Below, piece after piece: positions 43,501-51,997 of a DNA stretch of 64,000 nucleotides. This DNA comes from Fodinibius roseus. GTDB lineage: Bacteria; Bacteroidota; Rhodothermia; Balneolales; Balneolaceae. Where the stretch lies: NCBI RefSeq assembly GCF_900129315.1, contig NZ_FQUS01000007.1, forward strand, positions 62,001 through 126,000. The letters run 5' to 3'. A model generated the notes under the pieces. It searched no databases. It was not told where the DNA came from and was given only the letters and a program-made list of their open reading frames with translations. The position numbers were made by a program, and so were the translations under genes. Numbering within the stretch: the first letter of the stretch is position 1; each line of letters starts with the position of its first letter.

Positions 43501-46125
43501 ATGTCATTTAAGATCGTAATGAAGAAAATAAGTCTTGCCGTTGTGCTCCTGGCTATGTTTGGTGGGATATCAATGGCGCAGGAAAAAGAGGATTCCACCC
43601 GGACCACGGATTATGAGGAGCTGTTTGAGGACAAGCCCGTGGAAAGTTCGGAGGGTATGATGATCCTGCGCAAAATGGACGGGAAGGTCTATTTTGAGTT
43701 TCCCACGGAGCTGCTGGATAAAAAAATGCTTCTGGGCGCCTCCGTAGAAGCCACCAGCAATGCCGCGGATGCGGCGATGGGAGAGCAGCCGGACGCCCCT
43801 CTGCCCATTTATTTTACGATGGATGATTCCACCATCTACCTGCGTGAAGTCAAGGTATCGCCTGTGACCGGGGACAGCGCGCGGGCCATACAATCTGCCC
43901 TTGAGAAGAATAACCTGGGCCCCATTCTGGATTCTTTTGATATCGAGGCCGTTACACCGGACAGTTCCGCGCTGGTTTTTGACGCCACGGGCATCTTTAT
44001 AAACGGCAGGGATGCCATTGATCCTTTCGGTCCCTATGCCGGTGTTTCCTCTTTATTTGCCAGCAAAAAACCAACATTCAAGAAAGGCCGCTCCCAGCTG
44101 GTCGACGTCTCGGCTTTTGAAGATAATATCACGATCACGAGTTATCTGTCCTACGACATATCCTCCTCCTTTTTGGGATTTCAGACGGAGAATGAACGTC
44201 CCGCCACCTACCGCATGAAGCACACCCTGGTGTTGTTGCCGGATCAGACCATGCGCCCGCGAATCAGTGATCCTCGCATAGGAATTTCTTCCAATGAATT
44301 TTACAGGATTTCCGGTCACGACAACGGCACAGAGGAGGTGCGGTATGCCAACCGGTGGGAGCTTCGGCCGGAAGACCCGGAAGCGTTCAGAGAAGGGAAA
44401 CCGGTCGAGCCGGTGGTCTTTTACATTGATAATACCTTTCCCGATGCCTGGGTCCGCTACGTGGAGGAAGGCGTAGAAGACTGGAACAAAGCGTTTGAAC
44501 AGGTGGGGTTTAAGAATGCGCTGGTGACTCGCCCGTTTCCGGAAGATGACCCCGACTTCGATCCCAATAACATTAAATACACGACGATAAACTATGTGTT
44601 TAGCAATAATGAAAGGGCCAAGGGACGAACATGGGTGGATCCCCGCTCCGGGGAAATTCTAAGTGCGTCGGTTTCACTCTACCAGGGAGTGCTGGACCGG
44701 CTGCGCAGGAGCATGTTTATCCAGATTGGGGCGGCTGAAAAGCGCGTCAGAACGACCGATATTCCGGATGAACTGCTGGGCAAGGCCATCAGGGACGTGA
44801 CCGCACGGCAGGTGGGGCAAACGCTGGGCCTGACCCGCAATATAGGGGCTGCTTCGGCTATTCCGGTGGATTCCCTGCGATCACCGTCCTTTACCAGGCA
44901 ATACGGGATCACTCCCTCCATTATGGATAATGTAACCTTCAATTATGTCGCCCAGCCCGGTGATGTCGAGCGTGGCGTAAAAATGACGCCCAATGATTTG
45001 GGAGTGTATGATTACTATGCCATCAAGTGGCTCTATACCCCCATCCAGGAAGCTGACAGCCCGGAAGAAGAGGTTCCTACGCTGAGAAAATGGATTGCCG
45101 ATAAAATTGACGATCCCATGTATCGCTACCGGGAATACGATTCGAATAGCACCCGGGACCCGAATTCACATCGTAATGTACTGGGCTTGCTGGGCAGCGA
45201 CCGGTTACAAGCCGCACGCTATGCGATTAAAAACCTGAAGTACGTATTTGAGCATATGAACGAGTGGGTCAATGAGGAGGATGAGGATTACCGGTTTCAA
45301 ACCGAGGTAAACTTTTCGGTTCTTAATATCGAGTTTTACTGGTACTGGCGGCATGTTTTAACCAATATCGGGGGCATTTACCAGCATCGGAAGTATGAGG
45401 GCGACCCATTTCCGGCTTTTGAGGTGGTGTCCGAAGCAAAGCAGAGAAGGTCGCTGACCTTTTTGCTGGAGTCGCTGGAAGCCACCTCCTGGATGAATAA
45501 CGAACGCATCAACCGGGAGATGAATAATATCAACGGGGATGTACAGAACCGCAAAATAGCGGTCTTGTTCCCTTATATCCTGCGATGGGGCGTGGACCGG
45601 ATTGAGGTGAGTCAGCAGAAGGCATACGGCGCTACGTACACACAGCAGGAGTTTTTAAATGATGTATTCGATTATGTCTGGGAAAGTACCATGGCAGGAA
45701 GCATCCCGACCAGGGCGGAACGCATGATGCAGACGCTGTTGACCGATTACCTGATTGACAACTCACCGATCCGGGATGGAACAGGCGAGGAGGGAAGTGG
45801 TGCGAGTGCCAGTGCGTATACATGGACCGACAACGACCGGGCCCTGCTGCAATACGGGCTGCCGGATTTGTCCAGCCACAATAACCGCATATTTGCCCTG
45901 TATGGGGATGGAGCCGCAATGTCACAACTTACTATTGAACGTCTTACGGGCCTGCCGGCCCGCGCCAACAGCGAAAGTACAGCAGATATCTCGGATACGA
46001 TGTACACCTTACTGAAAAAAAGTAAAAAGGTGCTGGAAACGGCGGTTGACGAGCAGGAGGGGGATGTTAAAGAGCAATATGAATATCTGCTGCTGAAGCT
46101 TACCAAGGCACTGGAAGCGGATTAA
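43501..46125 (+). CDS. Metzincin paralogue with destroyed zinc site (pseudoenzyme)
   Basis: About 874 residues, starting one base after the previous stop codon (ATG 43501; MKKISLAV at 43519 is an alternative). A cleavable signal peptide ends near ISMAQ, so unlike its neighbour it is not a lipoprotein. It is collinear with the upstream protease throughout, for example IPVDSLRSPSFTRQYG and FNYVAQPGD, and keeps the Met-turn SIMDN. At the zinc motif (residues 436-446, nt 44806-44838) it reads RQVGQTLGLTR: all three His ligands and the catalytic Glu are replaced. The frame is intact over its whole length, so a conserved non-catalytic role (binding, partner or regulator) is more likely than decay. 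Confidence 0.9.
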   Translation: MSFKIVMKKISLAVVLLAMFGGISMAQEKEDSTRTTDYEELFEDKPVESSEGMMILRKMDGKVYFEFPTELLDKKMLLGASVEATSNAADAAMGEQPDAPLPIYFTMDDSTIYLREVKVSPVTGDSARAIQSALEKNNLGPILDSFDIEAVTPDSSALVFDATGIFINGRDAIDPFGPYAGVSSLFASKKPTFKKGRSQLVDVSAFEDNITITSYLSYDISSSFLGFQTENERPATYRMKHTLVLLPDQTMRPRISDPRIGISSNEFYRISGHDNGTEEVRYANRWELRPEDPEAFREGKPVEPVVFYIDNTFPDAWVRYVEEGVEDWNKAFEQVGFKNALVTRPFPEDDPDFDPNNIKYTTINYVFSNNERAKGRTWVDPRSGEILSASVSLYQGVLDRLRRSMFIQIGAAEKRVRTTDIPDELLGKAIRDVTARQVGQTLGLTRNIGAASAIPVDSLRSPSFTRQYGITPSIMDNVTFNYVAQPGDVERGVKMTPNDLGVYDYYAIKWLYTPIQEADSPEEEVPTLRKWIADKIDDPMYRYREYDSNSTRDPNSHRNVLGLLGSDRLQAARYAIKNLKYVFEHMNEWVNEEDEDYRFQTEVNFSVLNIEFYWYWRHVLTNIGGIYQHRKYEGDPFPAFEVVSEAKQRRSLTFLLESLEATSWMNNERINREMNNINGDVQNRKIAVLFPYILRWGVDRIEVSQQKAYGATYTQQEFLNDVFDYVWESTMAGSIPTRAERMMQTLLTDYLIDNSPIRDGTGEEGSGASASAYTWTDNDRALLQYGLPDLSSHNNRIFALYGDGAAMSQLTIERLTGLPARANSESTADISDTMYTLLKKSKKVLETAVDEQEGDVKEQYEYLLLKLTKALEAD

Positions 46126-46128
46126 AAT

Positions 46129-46157
46129 ATGGAGACCATGTATGTTATGGTCTCCAT
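46129..46157 (+). terminator. Perfect hairpin after the pseudo-metzincin gene
   Basis: ATGGAGACCAT (46129-46139) pairs perfectly with ATGGTCTCCAT (46147-46157) around a seven-base loop, three bases after the stop codon. There is no T tract. It is a likely transcript end or processing site of the metzincin operon and lies just outside repeat copy C. Confidence 0.6.
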
Positions 46158-46165
46158 CTAATAAC

Positions 46166-46308
46166 AGAAGCCTTTGTAAAACCGTTCTTTTACCCCATGT
46201 CGGTGTTATCGGCCGGTTGAAACTCTCACATATTGGCTTATATGCTGCGATTCCAACCTCCCTCCGGCCTTGACTTAGAATAAAATTCCTGGTTTTCAAA
46301 GGCTTCTA
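46166..46308 (+). repeat. Dispersed palindromic repeat, copy C
   Basis: 143 bp with the best-preserved ends: AGAAGCCTTTG (46166-46176) and CAAAGGCTTCT (46298-46308) are perfectly complementary, followed inward by AAAACC/GGTTTT. Inner arms GGTTGAA and TTCCAACC enclose CTCACATATTGGCTTATATG. TCTAATAA occurs at or next to both outer ends, possibly a target duplication or chance. It lies between the pseudo-metzincin gene and rplS, whose transcript also runs towards it. Confidence 0.85.
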
Positions 46309-46356
46309 ATAAAATCAACTATATGCACTACCTGAAAAAAGAGTGTTTCTCCTTAC

Positions 46357-46779
46357 TTACTCTTCTTCCTGGGCCTCAGCTGCGCTATTCCGTTCTTCGG
46401 CTGCCCGGTTTAGCTCGCGAACCGTATTCTGATTTTGATCTTTTTCCTTGACGCGGGCCGACTTGCCCTGACGCTCTCGCAGGTAGTAGAGTTTCGCCCG
46501 TTTGATATCGCCCTGTTTGCGCAGCTCAATTTTGTCGATAAACGGTGAAAAGAGCGGAAAAATACGCTCTACTCCGATATTACCGGCCGAAATTTTACGA
46601 ACCATAAACGTTTGGTTGGCACCGGAACCCCGGCGGGAGATAACGAGCCCTTCAAACTGCTGGATTCGTTCTTTGTCTCCTTCCCGCACGAGATAGTGCA
46701 CATTTACCGTATCCCCGGTTTTAAACTCGGGGTACTTATCGGTCATTAATGTCTGTTCTGCTAATTTTAACTTATCCAT
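46357..46779 (-). CDS. rplS: 50S ribosomal protein L19
   Basis: Large-subunit protein at the 30S/50S interface. Residues 1-115 give the normal L19 fold: [57 protein letters not shown] and [21 protein letters not shown] 25-residue charged tail follows ([19 protein letters not shown]), so it is longer than the usual 115. It is the last gene of the ffh-rpsP-rimM-trmD-rplS block. Confidence 0.97.
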   Translation of the reverse strand: MDKLKLAEQTLMTDKYPEFKTGDTVNVHYLVREGDKERIQQFEGLVISRRGSGANQTFMVRKISAGNIGVERIFPLFSPFIDKIELRKQGDIKRAKLYYLRERQGKSARVKEKDQNQNTVRELNRAAEERNSAAEAQEEE

Positions 46780-46790
46780 GATAATTTTTA

Positions 46791-47486
46791 CTACTGTTCG
46801 TTTCTAAATTTTTTATACATCTCAGGACGTACTTGTTTGGTACGCTCCAGCGATTGTTTCAATCGCCATTCTTTCACTTTTTGATGATTACCCGATCGCA
46901 GTACCTCCGGCACATTCATCCCCCTGAATTCGGCGGGACGCGTGTAGACCGGTCCCTCCAGCAGATCGTTTTGGAAGGAGTCGGTCAGTGCGCTTTCCGC
47001 ATCGCCCAGCGCGCCGGGCAAGAGGCGAACGATCGCATCGGTCATCGCCATAGCCGGCAACTCGCCGCCGGAAAGTACATAGTTGCCTATGCTGTATTCC
47101 CGGGTGATCAGTTCATCCCGCACGCGCTGATCGACCCCTTTGTAATGGCCGCACAGGAACAAGAGGTTTTCCTTGACGGAAAGCGCATTTGCATCCTCCT
47201 GTTCAAACAGTTCGCCGTCGGGCGCGGCAAAAATGATTTCATCATACGGCCTCCGGCTCGTCAGCTGTTCGACACAGGAGAATATGGGCTGAGGTGTCAG
47301 CACCATGCCGGCGCCCCCGCCATACGGGTAATCATCCACCTTCCGGTGCTTGTCTTTCGAGTAATCCCGCAGATCGTGAATACGGATCTCCACCAACCCC
47401 TCTTCCCGGGCCCTGCCCACAATACTGTGATTCAGGGGTCCTTCCAGGAGCTGCGGTACGGCCGATATGATATCAATACGCATCAT
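46791..47486 (-). CDS. trmD: tRNA (guanine-37-N1)-methyltransferase
   Basis: SPOUT-fold enzyme that methylates G37 next to the anticodon and prevents frameshifting. Starts at [14 protein letters not shown] (47486; MRIDII three bases later is equal in merit); the open frame further upstream overlaps rimM. Family motifs are [45 protein letters not shown] and the C-terminal [20 protein letters not shown]. The length (232) is standard. Confidence 0.97.
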   Translation of the reverse strand: MMRIDIISAVPQLLEGPLNHSIVGRAREEGLVEIRIHDLRDYSKDKHRKVDDYPYGGGAGMVLTPQPIFSCVEQLTSRRPYDEIIFAAPDGELFEQEDANALSVKENLLFLCGHYKGVDQRVRDELITREYSIGNYVLSGGELPAMAMTDAIVRLLPGALGDAESALTDSFQNDLLEGPVYTRPAEFRGMNVPEVLRSGNHQKVKEWRLKQSLERTKQVRPEMYKKFRNEQ

Positions 47487-47494
47487 ATTTATTA

Positions 47495-48034
47495 TTAGAC
47501 ATCCCCCAGTTGTTCGAGGTTCCGGCAATGTATCTGCCGGTGCTCCTCGTCGACCTCCGTAACATACTCGTCCACAAAGGGGACCAGCAGCTGTTCCAGG
47601 TTGCGGGTGGAGATCTGCAGGATGGGATGAGCGGGGTTGTAAAGCACCTCTTCCACGGTGCCGATCCGGCTGCCGTTCATCCGGACCTCAAAAGAGGTCA
47701 TATCCACCGGGTCATCCTGCCGGTCCAGCAGGTGTTCTACCTGTTCGCGATCCGCATAAACCGCATACTGTTTCAGCCTGTCGGCCTGTGTGCGATCAGT
47801 CACGTGCTCAAATTGTACAAAGAACGAAAGTCGATTGTGTTTTTCCTGCACCCGGACCGACTCCACCCGGGCGGGGACCAAGTCCCCTCTGGCATTTTCT
47901 ATACGTACCAGATCAAGCGAATCAAAAAGTGTAGGAGCGTCCAGTTCGGAGATGATCAACACTTCTCCCTGTACGCCGTGAGACCGGGCAATATACCCGA
48001 TTTTCTGATACTGGTTTTCAATTGATTCCAGCAT
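47495..48034 (-). CDS. rimM: Ribosome maturation factor RimM
   Basis: Assists 30S assembly at the S19/16S head region. 179 residues: the N-terminal beta barrel (YQKIGYIARSHGVQGEVLI) and the C-terminal PRC barrel (SFEVRMNGSRIGTVEEVLYNPAHP, then LLVPFVDEYV) are both present. It lies between rpsP and trmD as in most bacteria, 8 bp before trmD. Confidence 0.95.
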   Translation of the reverse strand: MLESIENQYQKIGYIARSHGVQGEVLIISELDAPTLFDSLDLVRIENARGDLVPARVESVRVQEKHNRLSFFVQFEHVTDRTQADRLKQYAVYADREQVEHLLDRQDDPVDMTSFEVRMNGSRIGTVEEVLYNPAHPILQISTRNLEQLLVPFVDEYVTEVDEEHRQIHCRNLEQLGDV

Positions 48035-48097
48035 AATGGGCTTGGCCCTGCCGATAATACGTTCGGCAAAGCGTTGCTTTGATAATGATCGTTTATT

Positions 48098-49207
48098 TTA
48101 TTCTTCCTCGCCGTGCTTATCGTCCCATGCACGCCGAACGGTTACCCGGTCTTCCTCTTCCGTTACAAAACCTTCTAATTCCTCCAGCGGCGTATCCTCG
48201 ATATGCGAAATGGCCTCTTTGGCGAGCATCTCGCTGGAAACCGGCGTACCGGATTGATCTGTTTCCTCTTCCGCTTCCTGCTCATCGTCCCCGGCATCTT
48301 CTTCATCTTCAGAAGCTTCCGCTTGTTCGTCCTCGTCCTCTGCTTCATCGGGTTCCGGCTCTTCATCTTCAGAGGCCTCCGCGTGCTTGTCCTCCGCTTC
48401 CTCTTCTGAGTCCGGCGCCGATTCTTCTTCGGCTGATGAAGCTTTTTCCTGCTCCTCCGTTTCATCCCGGTCGTCAGCGGAAGGCTCCTGCTCTTCGGTG
48501 TCCTCCTCATCCTCTTCTGATGCATCCGCGGACGCCGCTTCCTGGTCTTCGTCTTCCTCATCCTCGGAATCCTCCTGAGCCTCGACTTCCGCTTTCTGTT
48601 CCTCTTCTTCTTCAGCGGTTTCTGTTTCTTCGGCCTCTGCATCGGCTTCTTGGGCTTGTGCCTCCTGAGGTTCTTCCGCTTCCGTTTCCTCTTTATCGGA
48701 AGCCTCTACCTCTTCTTCTTCATCCGCTTCTTCCTGCTCATCTTCTTCCGCAGCAAGCGCTTCCTGCTTGGCCTTTTCGCGGGCCGCTTCTTCCGCTTTT
48801 TTCTTAAGCTGCTTCTGGAACTCTTTCTCCTCGGCTTCGAGCAGGGCCTGTTGGCGTTCCTTGCGCGTGGGCACTTTCTTTTCCTTGGCTTCACGCTTTT
48901 CACGCCATTCTGTTAGGGCTTCTTCAATCTCTTCTTCCGACTTACCCCATCGCACCAGGTGCATTTCGTACATGATCCCCTGATTCTTAAAGATGGAACG
49001 AACGGTATCCGAAGGCTGCGCTCCCTGCCTTAACCAGTAAAGAGCGCGTTCCCGGTTCAGTTCAAGCTGATTCTTGGGGGTGATGTTATCAAAACGACCC
49101 AAGTCTTCGATGATTCTGCCATCTCTGGGTTTTCGGCTGTCGGCCACTACGATATGATGGATCGGTCGTTTTTTTCGACCTCTACGTTGTAATCTAATTC
49201 TTAACAA
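48098..49207 (-). CDS. rpsP: 30S ribosomal protein S16 with very long acidic C-terminal extension
   Basis: Residues 1-80 are a normal S16 (MLRIRLQRRGRKKRPIHHI, GRIIEDLGRFDNI, ERALYWLRQGAQPSDTV). Where most S16 proteins end, this one continues to residue 369. A K/E/R/A-rich helical stretch (about 95-150) leads to some 170 residues that are mostly E, D, A, Q and S. The last 45 residues are again ordinary in composition (AKEAISHIEDTPLEELEGFV, then VTVRRAWDDKHG) and may be a small folded or binding motif. Bacteroidota S16 proteins often carry 60-90 extra residues; this is far longer. The TTG start follows a GGAG site. The gene is second in the ffh block. Confidence 0.95.
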   Translation of the reverse strand: MLRIRLQRRGRKKRPIHHIVVADSRKPRDGRIIEDLGRFDNITPKNQLELNRERALYWLRQGAQPSDTVRSIFKNQGIMYEMHLVRWGKSEEEIEEALTEWREKREAKEKKVPTRKERQQALLEAEEKEFQKQLKKKAEEAAREKAKQEALAAEEDEQEEADEEEEVEASDKEETEAEEPQEAQAQEADAEAEETETAEEEEEQKAEVEAQEDSEDEEDEDQEAASADASEEDEEDTEEQEPSADDRDETEEQEKASSAEEESAPDSEEEAEDKHAEASEDEEPEPDEAEDEDEQAEASEDEEDAGDDEQEAEEETDQSGTPVSSEMLAKEAISHIEDTPLEELEGFVTEEEDRVTVRRAWDDKHGEEE

Positions 49208-49346
49208 TGGATTATCTCCTTATTTATAACTTTAATTTTGCGTTGATTTCTATAGAGGATATTGTCGGAACCTTGCGCAATACAAGTGCGTAAACAAAGA
49301 TGCCGGACTGGGCTAAACAGTACGCGGCATCCGATCATATATTCGT

Positions 49347-50699
49347 TTATCTGCCAAAGGGTAGTTTGTTTTTCATGCCTTTCATGCCCTGCATCATTTG
49401 ACCCATCTTGCCCATGCCGGAAAATGATTTCATCATCTTCTTCATTTGCTTAAACTGCTTGAGCAGGTCATTGATGTCAGAAACGCGGGTCCCCGAACCT
49501 TTGGCAATACGTCGCTTTCGGGTGGCGTTCAGAATATCCGGGTTGTGTTTCTCTTCCGGGGTCATAGAGCAGATAATGGCCTCGATAGGCTTGAAGGAGT
49601 CGTCGTCGATATCAGCGTCCTGCAACGCCTGCCCGGCTCCCGGAATCATACCAACAAGATCCGAGAGGTCGCCCATTTTCTTTACTTGCTGCAGCTGCTC
49701 GTAAAAATCCTCCAGGTCAAAGCTGTCAGACTTTATTTTTTTCTGCAGCTCCTGTGCTTCTTTTTCGTCAAACTCTTTTTGGGCTTTCTCGACAAGCGAA
49801 ACCACATCTCCCATGCCCAGGATGCGTTGCGACATCCGGTCGGGATAGAAGGGAGAGAGAGCGTCCAGCTTTTCGCCGGTGCTTACAAACTTAATCGGCT
49901 TTTGAACCACCGTCTTAATCGACAGGGCAGCCCCGCCGCGGGTGTCGCCGTCAAGCTTGGTCAGCACGACACCATCGTAATTGATGGTTTCATTAAATTC
50001 CCTGGCCGTATTGACCGCATCCTGTCCCGTCATGGAATCGACGATAAACAGGGTCTCATCGGGCTGAACCGCCTCTTTAATCTCGGCAACCTCATTCATC
50101 ATCTTTTCGTCCACGTGCATCCGTCCCGCCGTATCAATAATAACGGTATCCAGGGCCAGGCTTTTGGCCATGGATACAGCTTCTTTGGCTACGCGGACGG
50201 CATCTTTCTGTCCGATGGAATACACCGGCACATCGATGCTGTCAGCCAGCGTTTTCAGCTGGTTGATGGCAGCGGGACGATAGACATCGGCTGCCGCCAG
50301 TATAGGGCTCCGGTTGTTTTCCTGTTTCAGGTACCGGGCCAGCTTGGCGCTGAAGGTTGTTTTACCGGAACCTTGCAGGCCGGCAATAAGAATGACGGTA
50401 GGAGGGGTGTCGGCAACGGCGATGTCAACCCGTTCCTGCCCGAGTATCCCGGTCAGTTCATCATGGACAACCTTCGTAAACTGTTGTCCTGGGTTGACGG
50501 CCGTCAGCACATCTTCGCCCATGGCGCGATCCTTGATATCGTTCGTGAACTGTTTGGCAACTTCGTAGTTCACGTCGGCATCCAGCAGCGCACGGCGTAT
50601 CTCCCGGACCGTCTCCGCAATGTTGACATCCGTAATCTTAGATTCCCCCTTCAGCGACTGGAAGGCCTTATCTAATTTTGACGAGAGATCTTGAAACAT
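49347..50699 (-). CDS. ffh: Signal recognition particle protein Ffh
   Basis: GTPase that binds signal sequences of nascent membrane proteins together with 4.5S RNA. 450 residues: the N domain helices (FQDLSSKLDKAFQSLKGESKIT), the G domain (GLQGSGKTTFSAKLA near residue 107, DTAGRMHVDE, TKLDGDTRGGAA) and the methionine-rich M domain (from about 330; KQFKQMKKMMKSFSGMGKMGQMMQGM in parts). The gene leads the rpsP block, 139 bp before rpsP. The 4.5S RNA gene is not in the window. Confidence 0.97.
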   Translation of the reverse strand: MFQDLSSKLDKAFQSLKGESKITDVNIAETVREIRRALLDADVNYEVAKQFTNDIKDRAMGEDVLTAVNPGQQFTKVVHDELTGILGQERVDIAVADTPPTVILIAGLQGSGKTTFSAKLARYLKQENNRSPILAAADVYRPAAINQLKTLADSIDVPVYSIGQKDAVRVAKEAVSMAKSLALDTVIIDTAGRMHVDEKMMNEVAEIKEAVQPDETLFIVDSMTGQDAVNTAREFNETINYDGVVLTKLDGDTRGGAALSIKTVVQKPIKFVSTGEKLDALSPFYPDRMSQRILGMGDVVSLVEKAQKEFDEKEAQELQKKIKSDSFDLEDFYEQLQQVKKMGDLSDLVGMIPGAGQALQDADIDDDSFKPIEAIICSMTPEEKHNPDILNATRKRRIAKGSGTRVSDINDLLKQFKQMKKMMKSFSGMGKMGQMMQGMKGMKNKLPFGR

Positions 50700-50972
50700 G
50701 GGTGTTCGTGGATTCTAAATGGTTTTCGTTCGTGCGATGAAATAAGCACGGGCGCAAAGTCTCGCAAAATAAGGACAATGAAGGCTATTATCAACAGGAT
50801 ATATATTTTAAAAGCATATAGAATTATTGGCAGAGCTTGATACAATATTGTCTGATGGGTTTTCCAAAAGGCTTCTGGCAATAATTTCAAAGCCTTTTCG
50901 GATTTGATAATAAACTTTTGTTATTTTCGAAGGCGTAAACTAATGGAAAGAAAAGACTGAGGTAATAAATTT

Positions 50973-51821
50973 ATGGCGGATGGACAAGGATATGGCTTGT
51001 TAAAAGGGAAAAAGGGGCTCATCTTCGGTGCACTGAACGAGCAGAGCATCGCATGGCGCATTGCGCTGGCCTGCAAGCGGGAGGGAGCGGAGTTTTCCCT
51101 GTCGAATGCGCCCGTGGCCCTGCGTTTCGGAGAGCTGGATAAACTGTCGGAACAGACCGGAGCGGAAGTCTTTCCCTGTGACGTAACCAAGGAAGACGAG
51201 ATTGAGGAATTGATGCAAGAGGTGAAAGAGGAGCACGGGAAGATTGATTTCATCCTTCACGCCATTGGCATGTCGCCGAATGTTCGCAAGAGTGATAGCT
51301 ATCAGAAGCTAAATTACAACTGGATGCAGCAGACCCTGGATATCTCCGCTATTTCGCTGCACAAGGTTATTCGCTATGCGGACGAGGCCGGAATATTGAA
51401 TGAGGGAAGCAGCATTGTGGCCCTCTCCTATATCGGAGCACAGCGGATCTTTTCGAAATACAGCGATATGAACGACGCCAAGGCGCTGCTGGAGAGCGTG
51501 GCCCGGAACTACGGGAGCCGCCTTGCAGACCGGGGCATCCGCGTCAACACGATATCGCAGGCGCCGACCAAAACATCGGCCGGGAAGGGCATAAAAGGAT
51601 TTGACGGGATGTATACCTTCGCCGATAAATTAGCGCCCATGGGCAATCCGTCGGCCGATGAGTGTGCGGATTACTGTGTCACGCTGTTCTCCGACCTGAC
51701 GCGCAAAGTGACGATGCAGAACCTCTATCACGATGGCGGTTTCGTCAATGCCGGCATCGACGAGGAGATGATTAACGACCTGGCAAAACTGTACGGGGAG
51801 GAAGACCGGGAAGCAGAATAG
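50973..51821 (+). CDS. fabI: Enoyl-[acyl-carrier-protein] reductase, FabI type
   Basis: NADH-dependent last step of each fatty acid elongation cycle. 282 residues with the FabI nucleotide motif LIFGALNEQSIAWRIA near residue 17, DVTKEDEIEELM, LHAIGMSP, the catalytic pair Tyr and Lys in KYSDMNDAKALLES, and NTISQAPTKTSAGKGIKGF. The sequence places it with the triclosan-target FabI group rather than FabK or FabV. It is divergent from ffh and stands alone. Confidence 0.96.
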   Translation: MADGQGYGLLKGKKGLIFGALNEQSIAWRIALACKREGAEFSLSNAPVALRFGELDKLSEQTGAEVFPCDVTKEDEIEELMQEVKEEHGKIDFILHAIGMSPNVRKSDSYQKLNYNWMQQTLDISAISLHKVIRYADEAGILNEGSSIVALSYIGAQRIFSKYSDMNDAKALLESVARNYGSRLADRGIRVNTISQAPTKTSAGKGIKGFDGMYTFADKLAPMGNPSADECADYCVTLFSDLTRKVTMQNLYHDGGFVNAGIDEEMINDLAKLYGEEDREAE

Positions 51822-51997
51822 TTTACTTCTGTGAATGTTTTCGATTTTCGGGTTTATAACATGTTCCACGAAGAAGAATCCGACCAGCAACAGCTTGATT
51901 TCAAGTGACGAGAGTTTTGCAGTTGGCTATAAACTCTGCAGGTAAATGACCGGCCTCCAATCCAAATCCCCGTTATACTGAGGGCACGTCTACTGAT

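Noticed and set aside
40614-46308. Classical composite transposon
   Set aside because: The flanking repeats are only about 140 bp and neither they nor the interior encode a transposase; a mobile cassette remains possible but not a standard IS composite.
48079-48807. Proline- and leucine-rich open frame opposite the S16 tail
   Set aside because: It is the complement of the repetitive GAG/GAA/GAC codons of the acidic tail, not a real proline-rich protein.
50760-50900. Sixth copy of the palindromic repeat upstream of fabI
   Set aside because: GGTTTTCCAAAAGGCTTCT resembles one terminus, but neither the loop motif nor the opposite arm is present.
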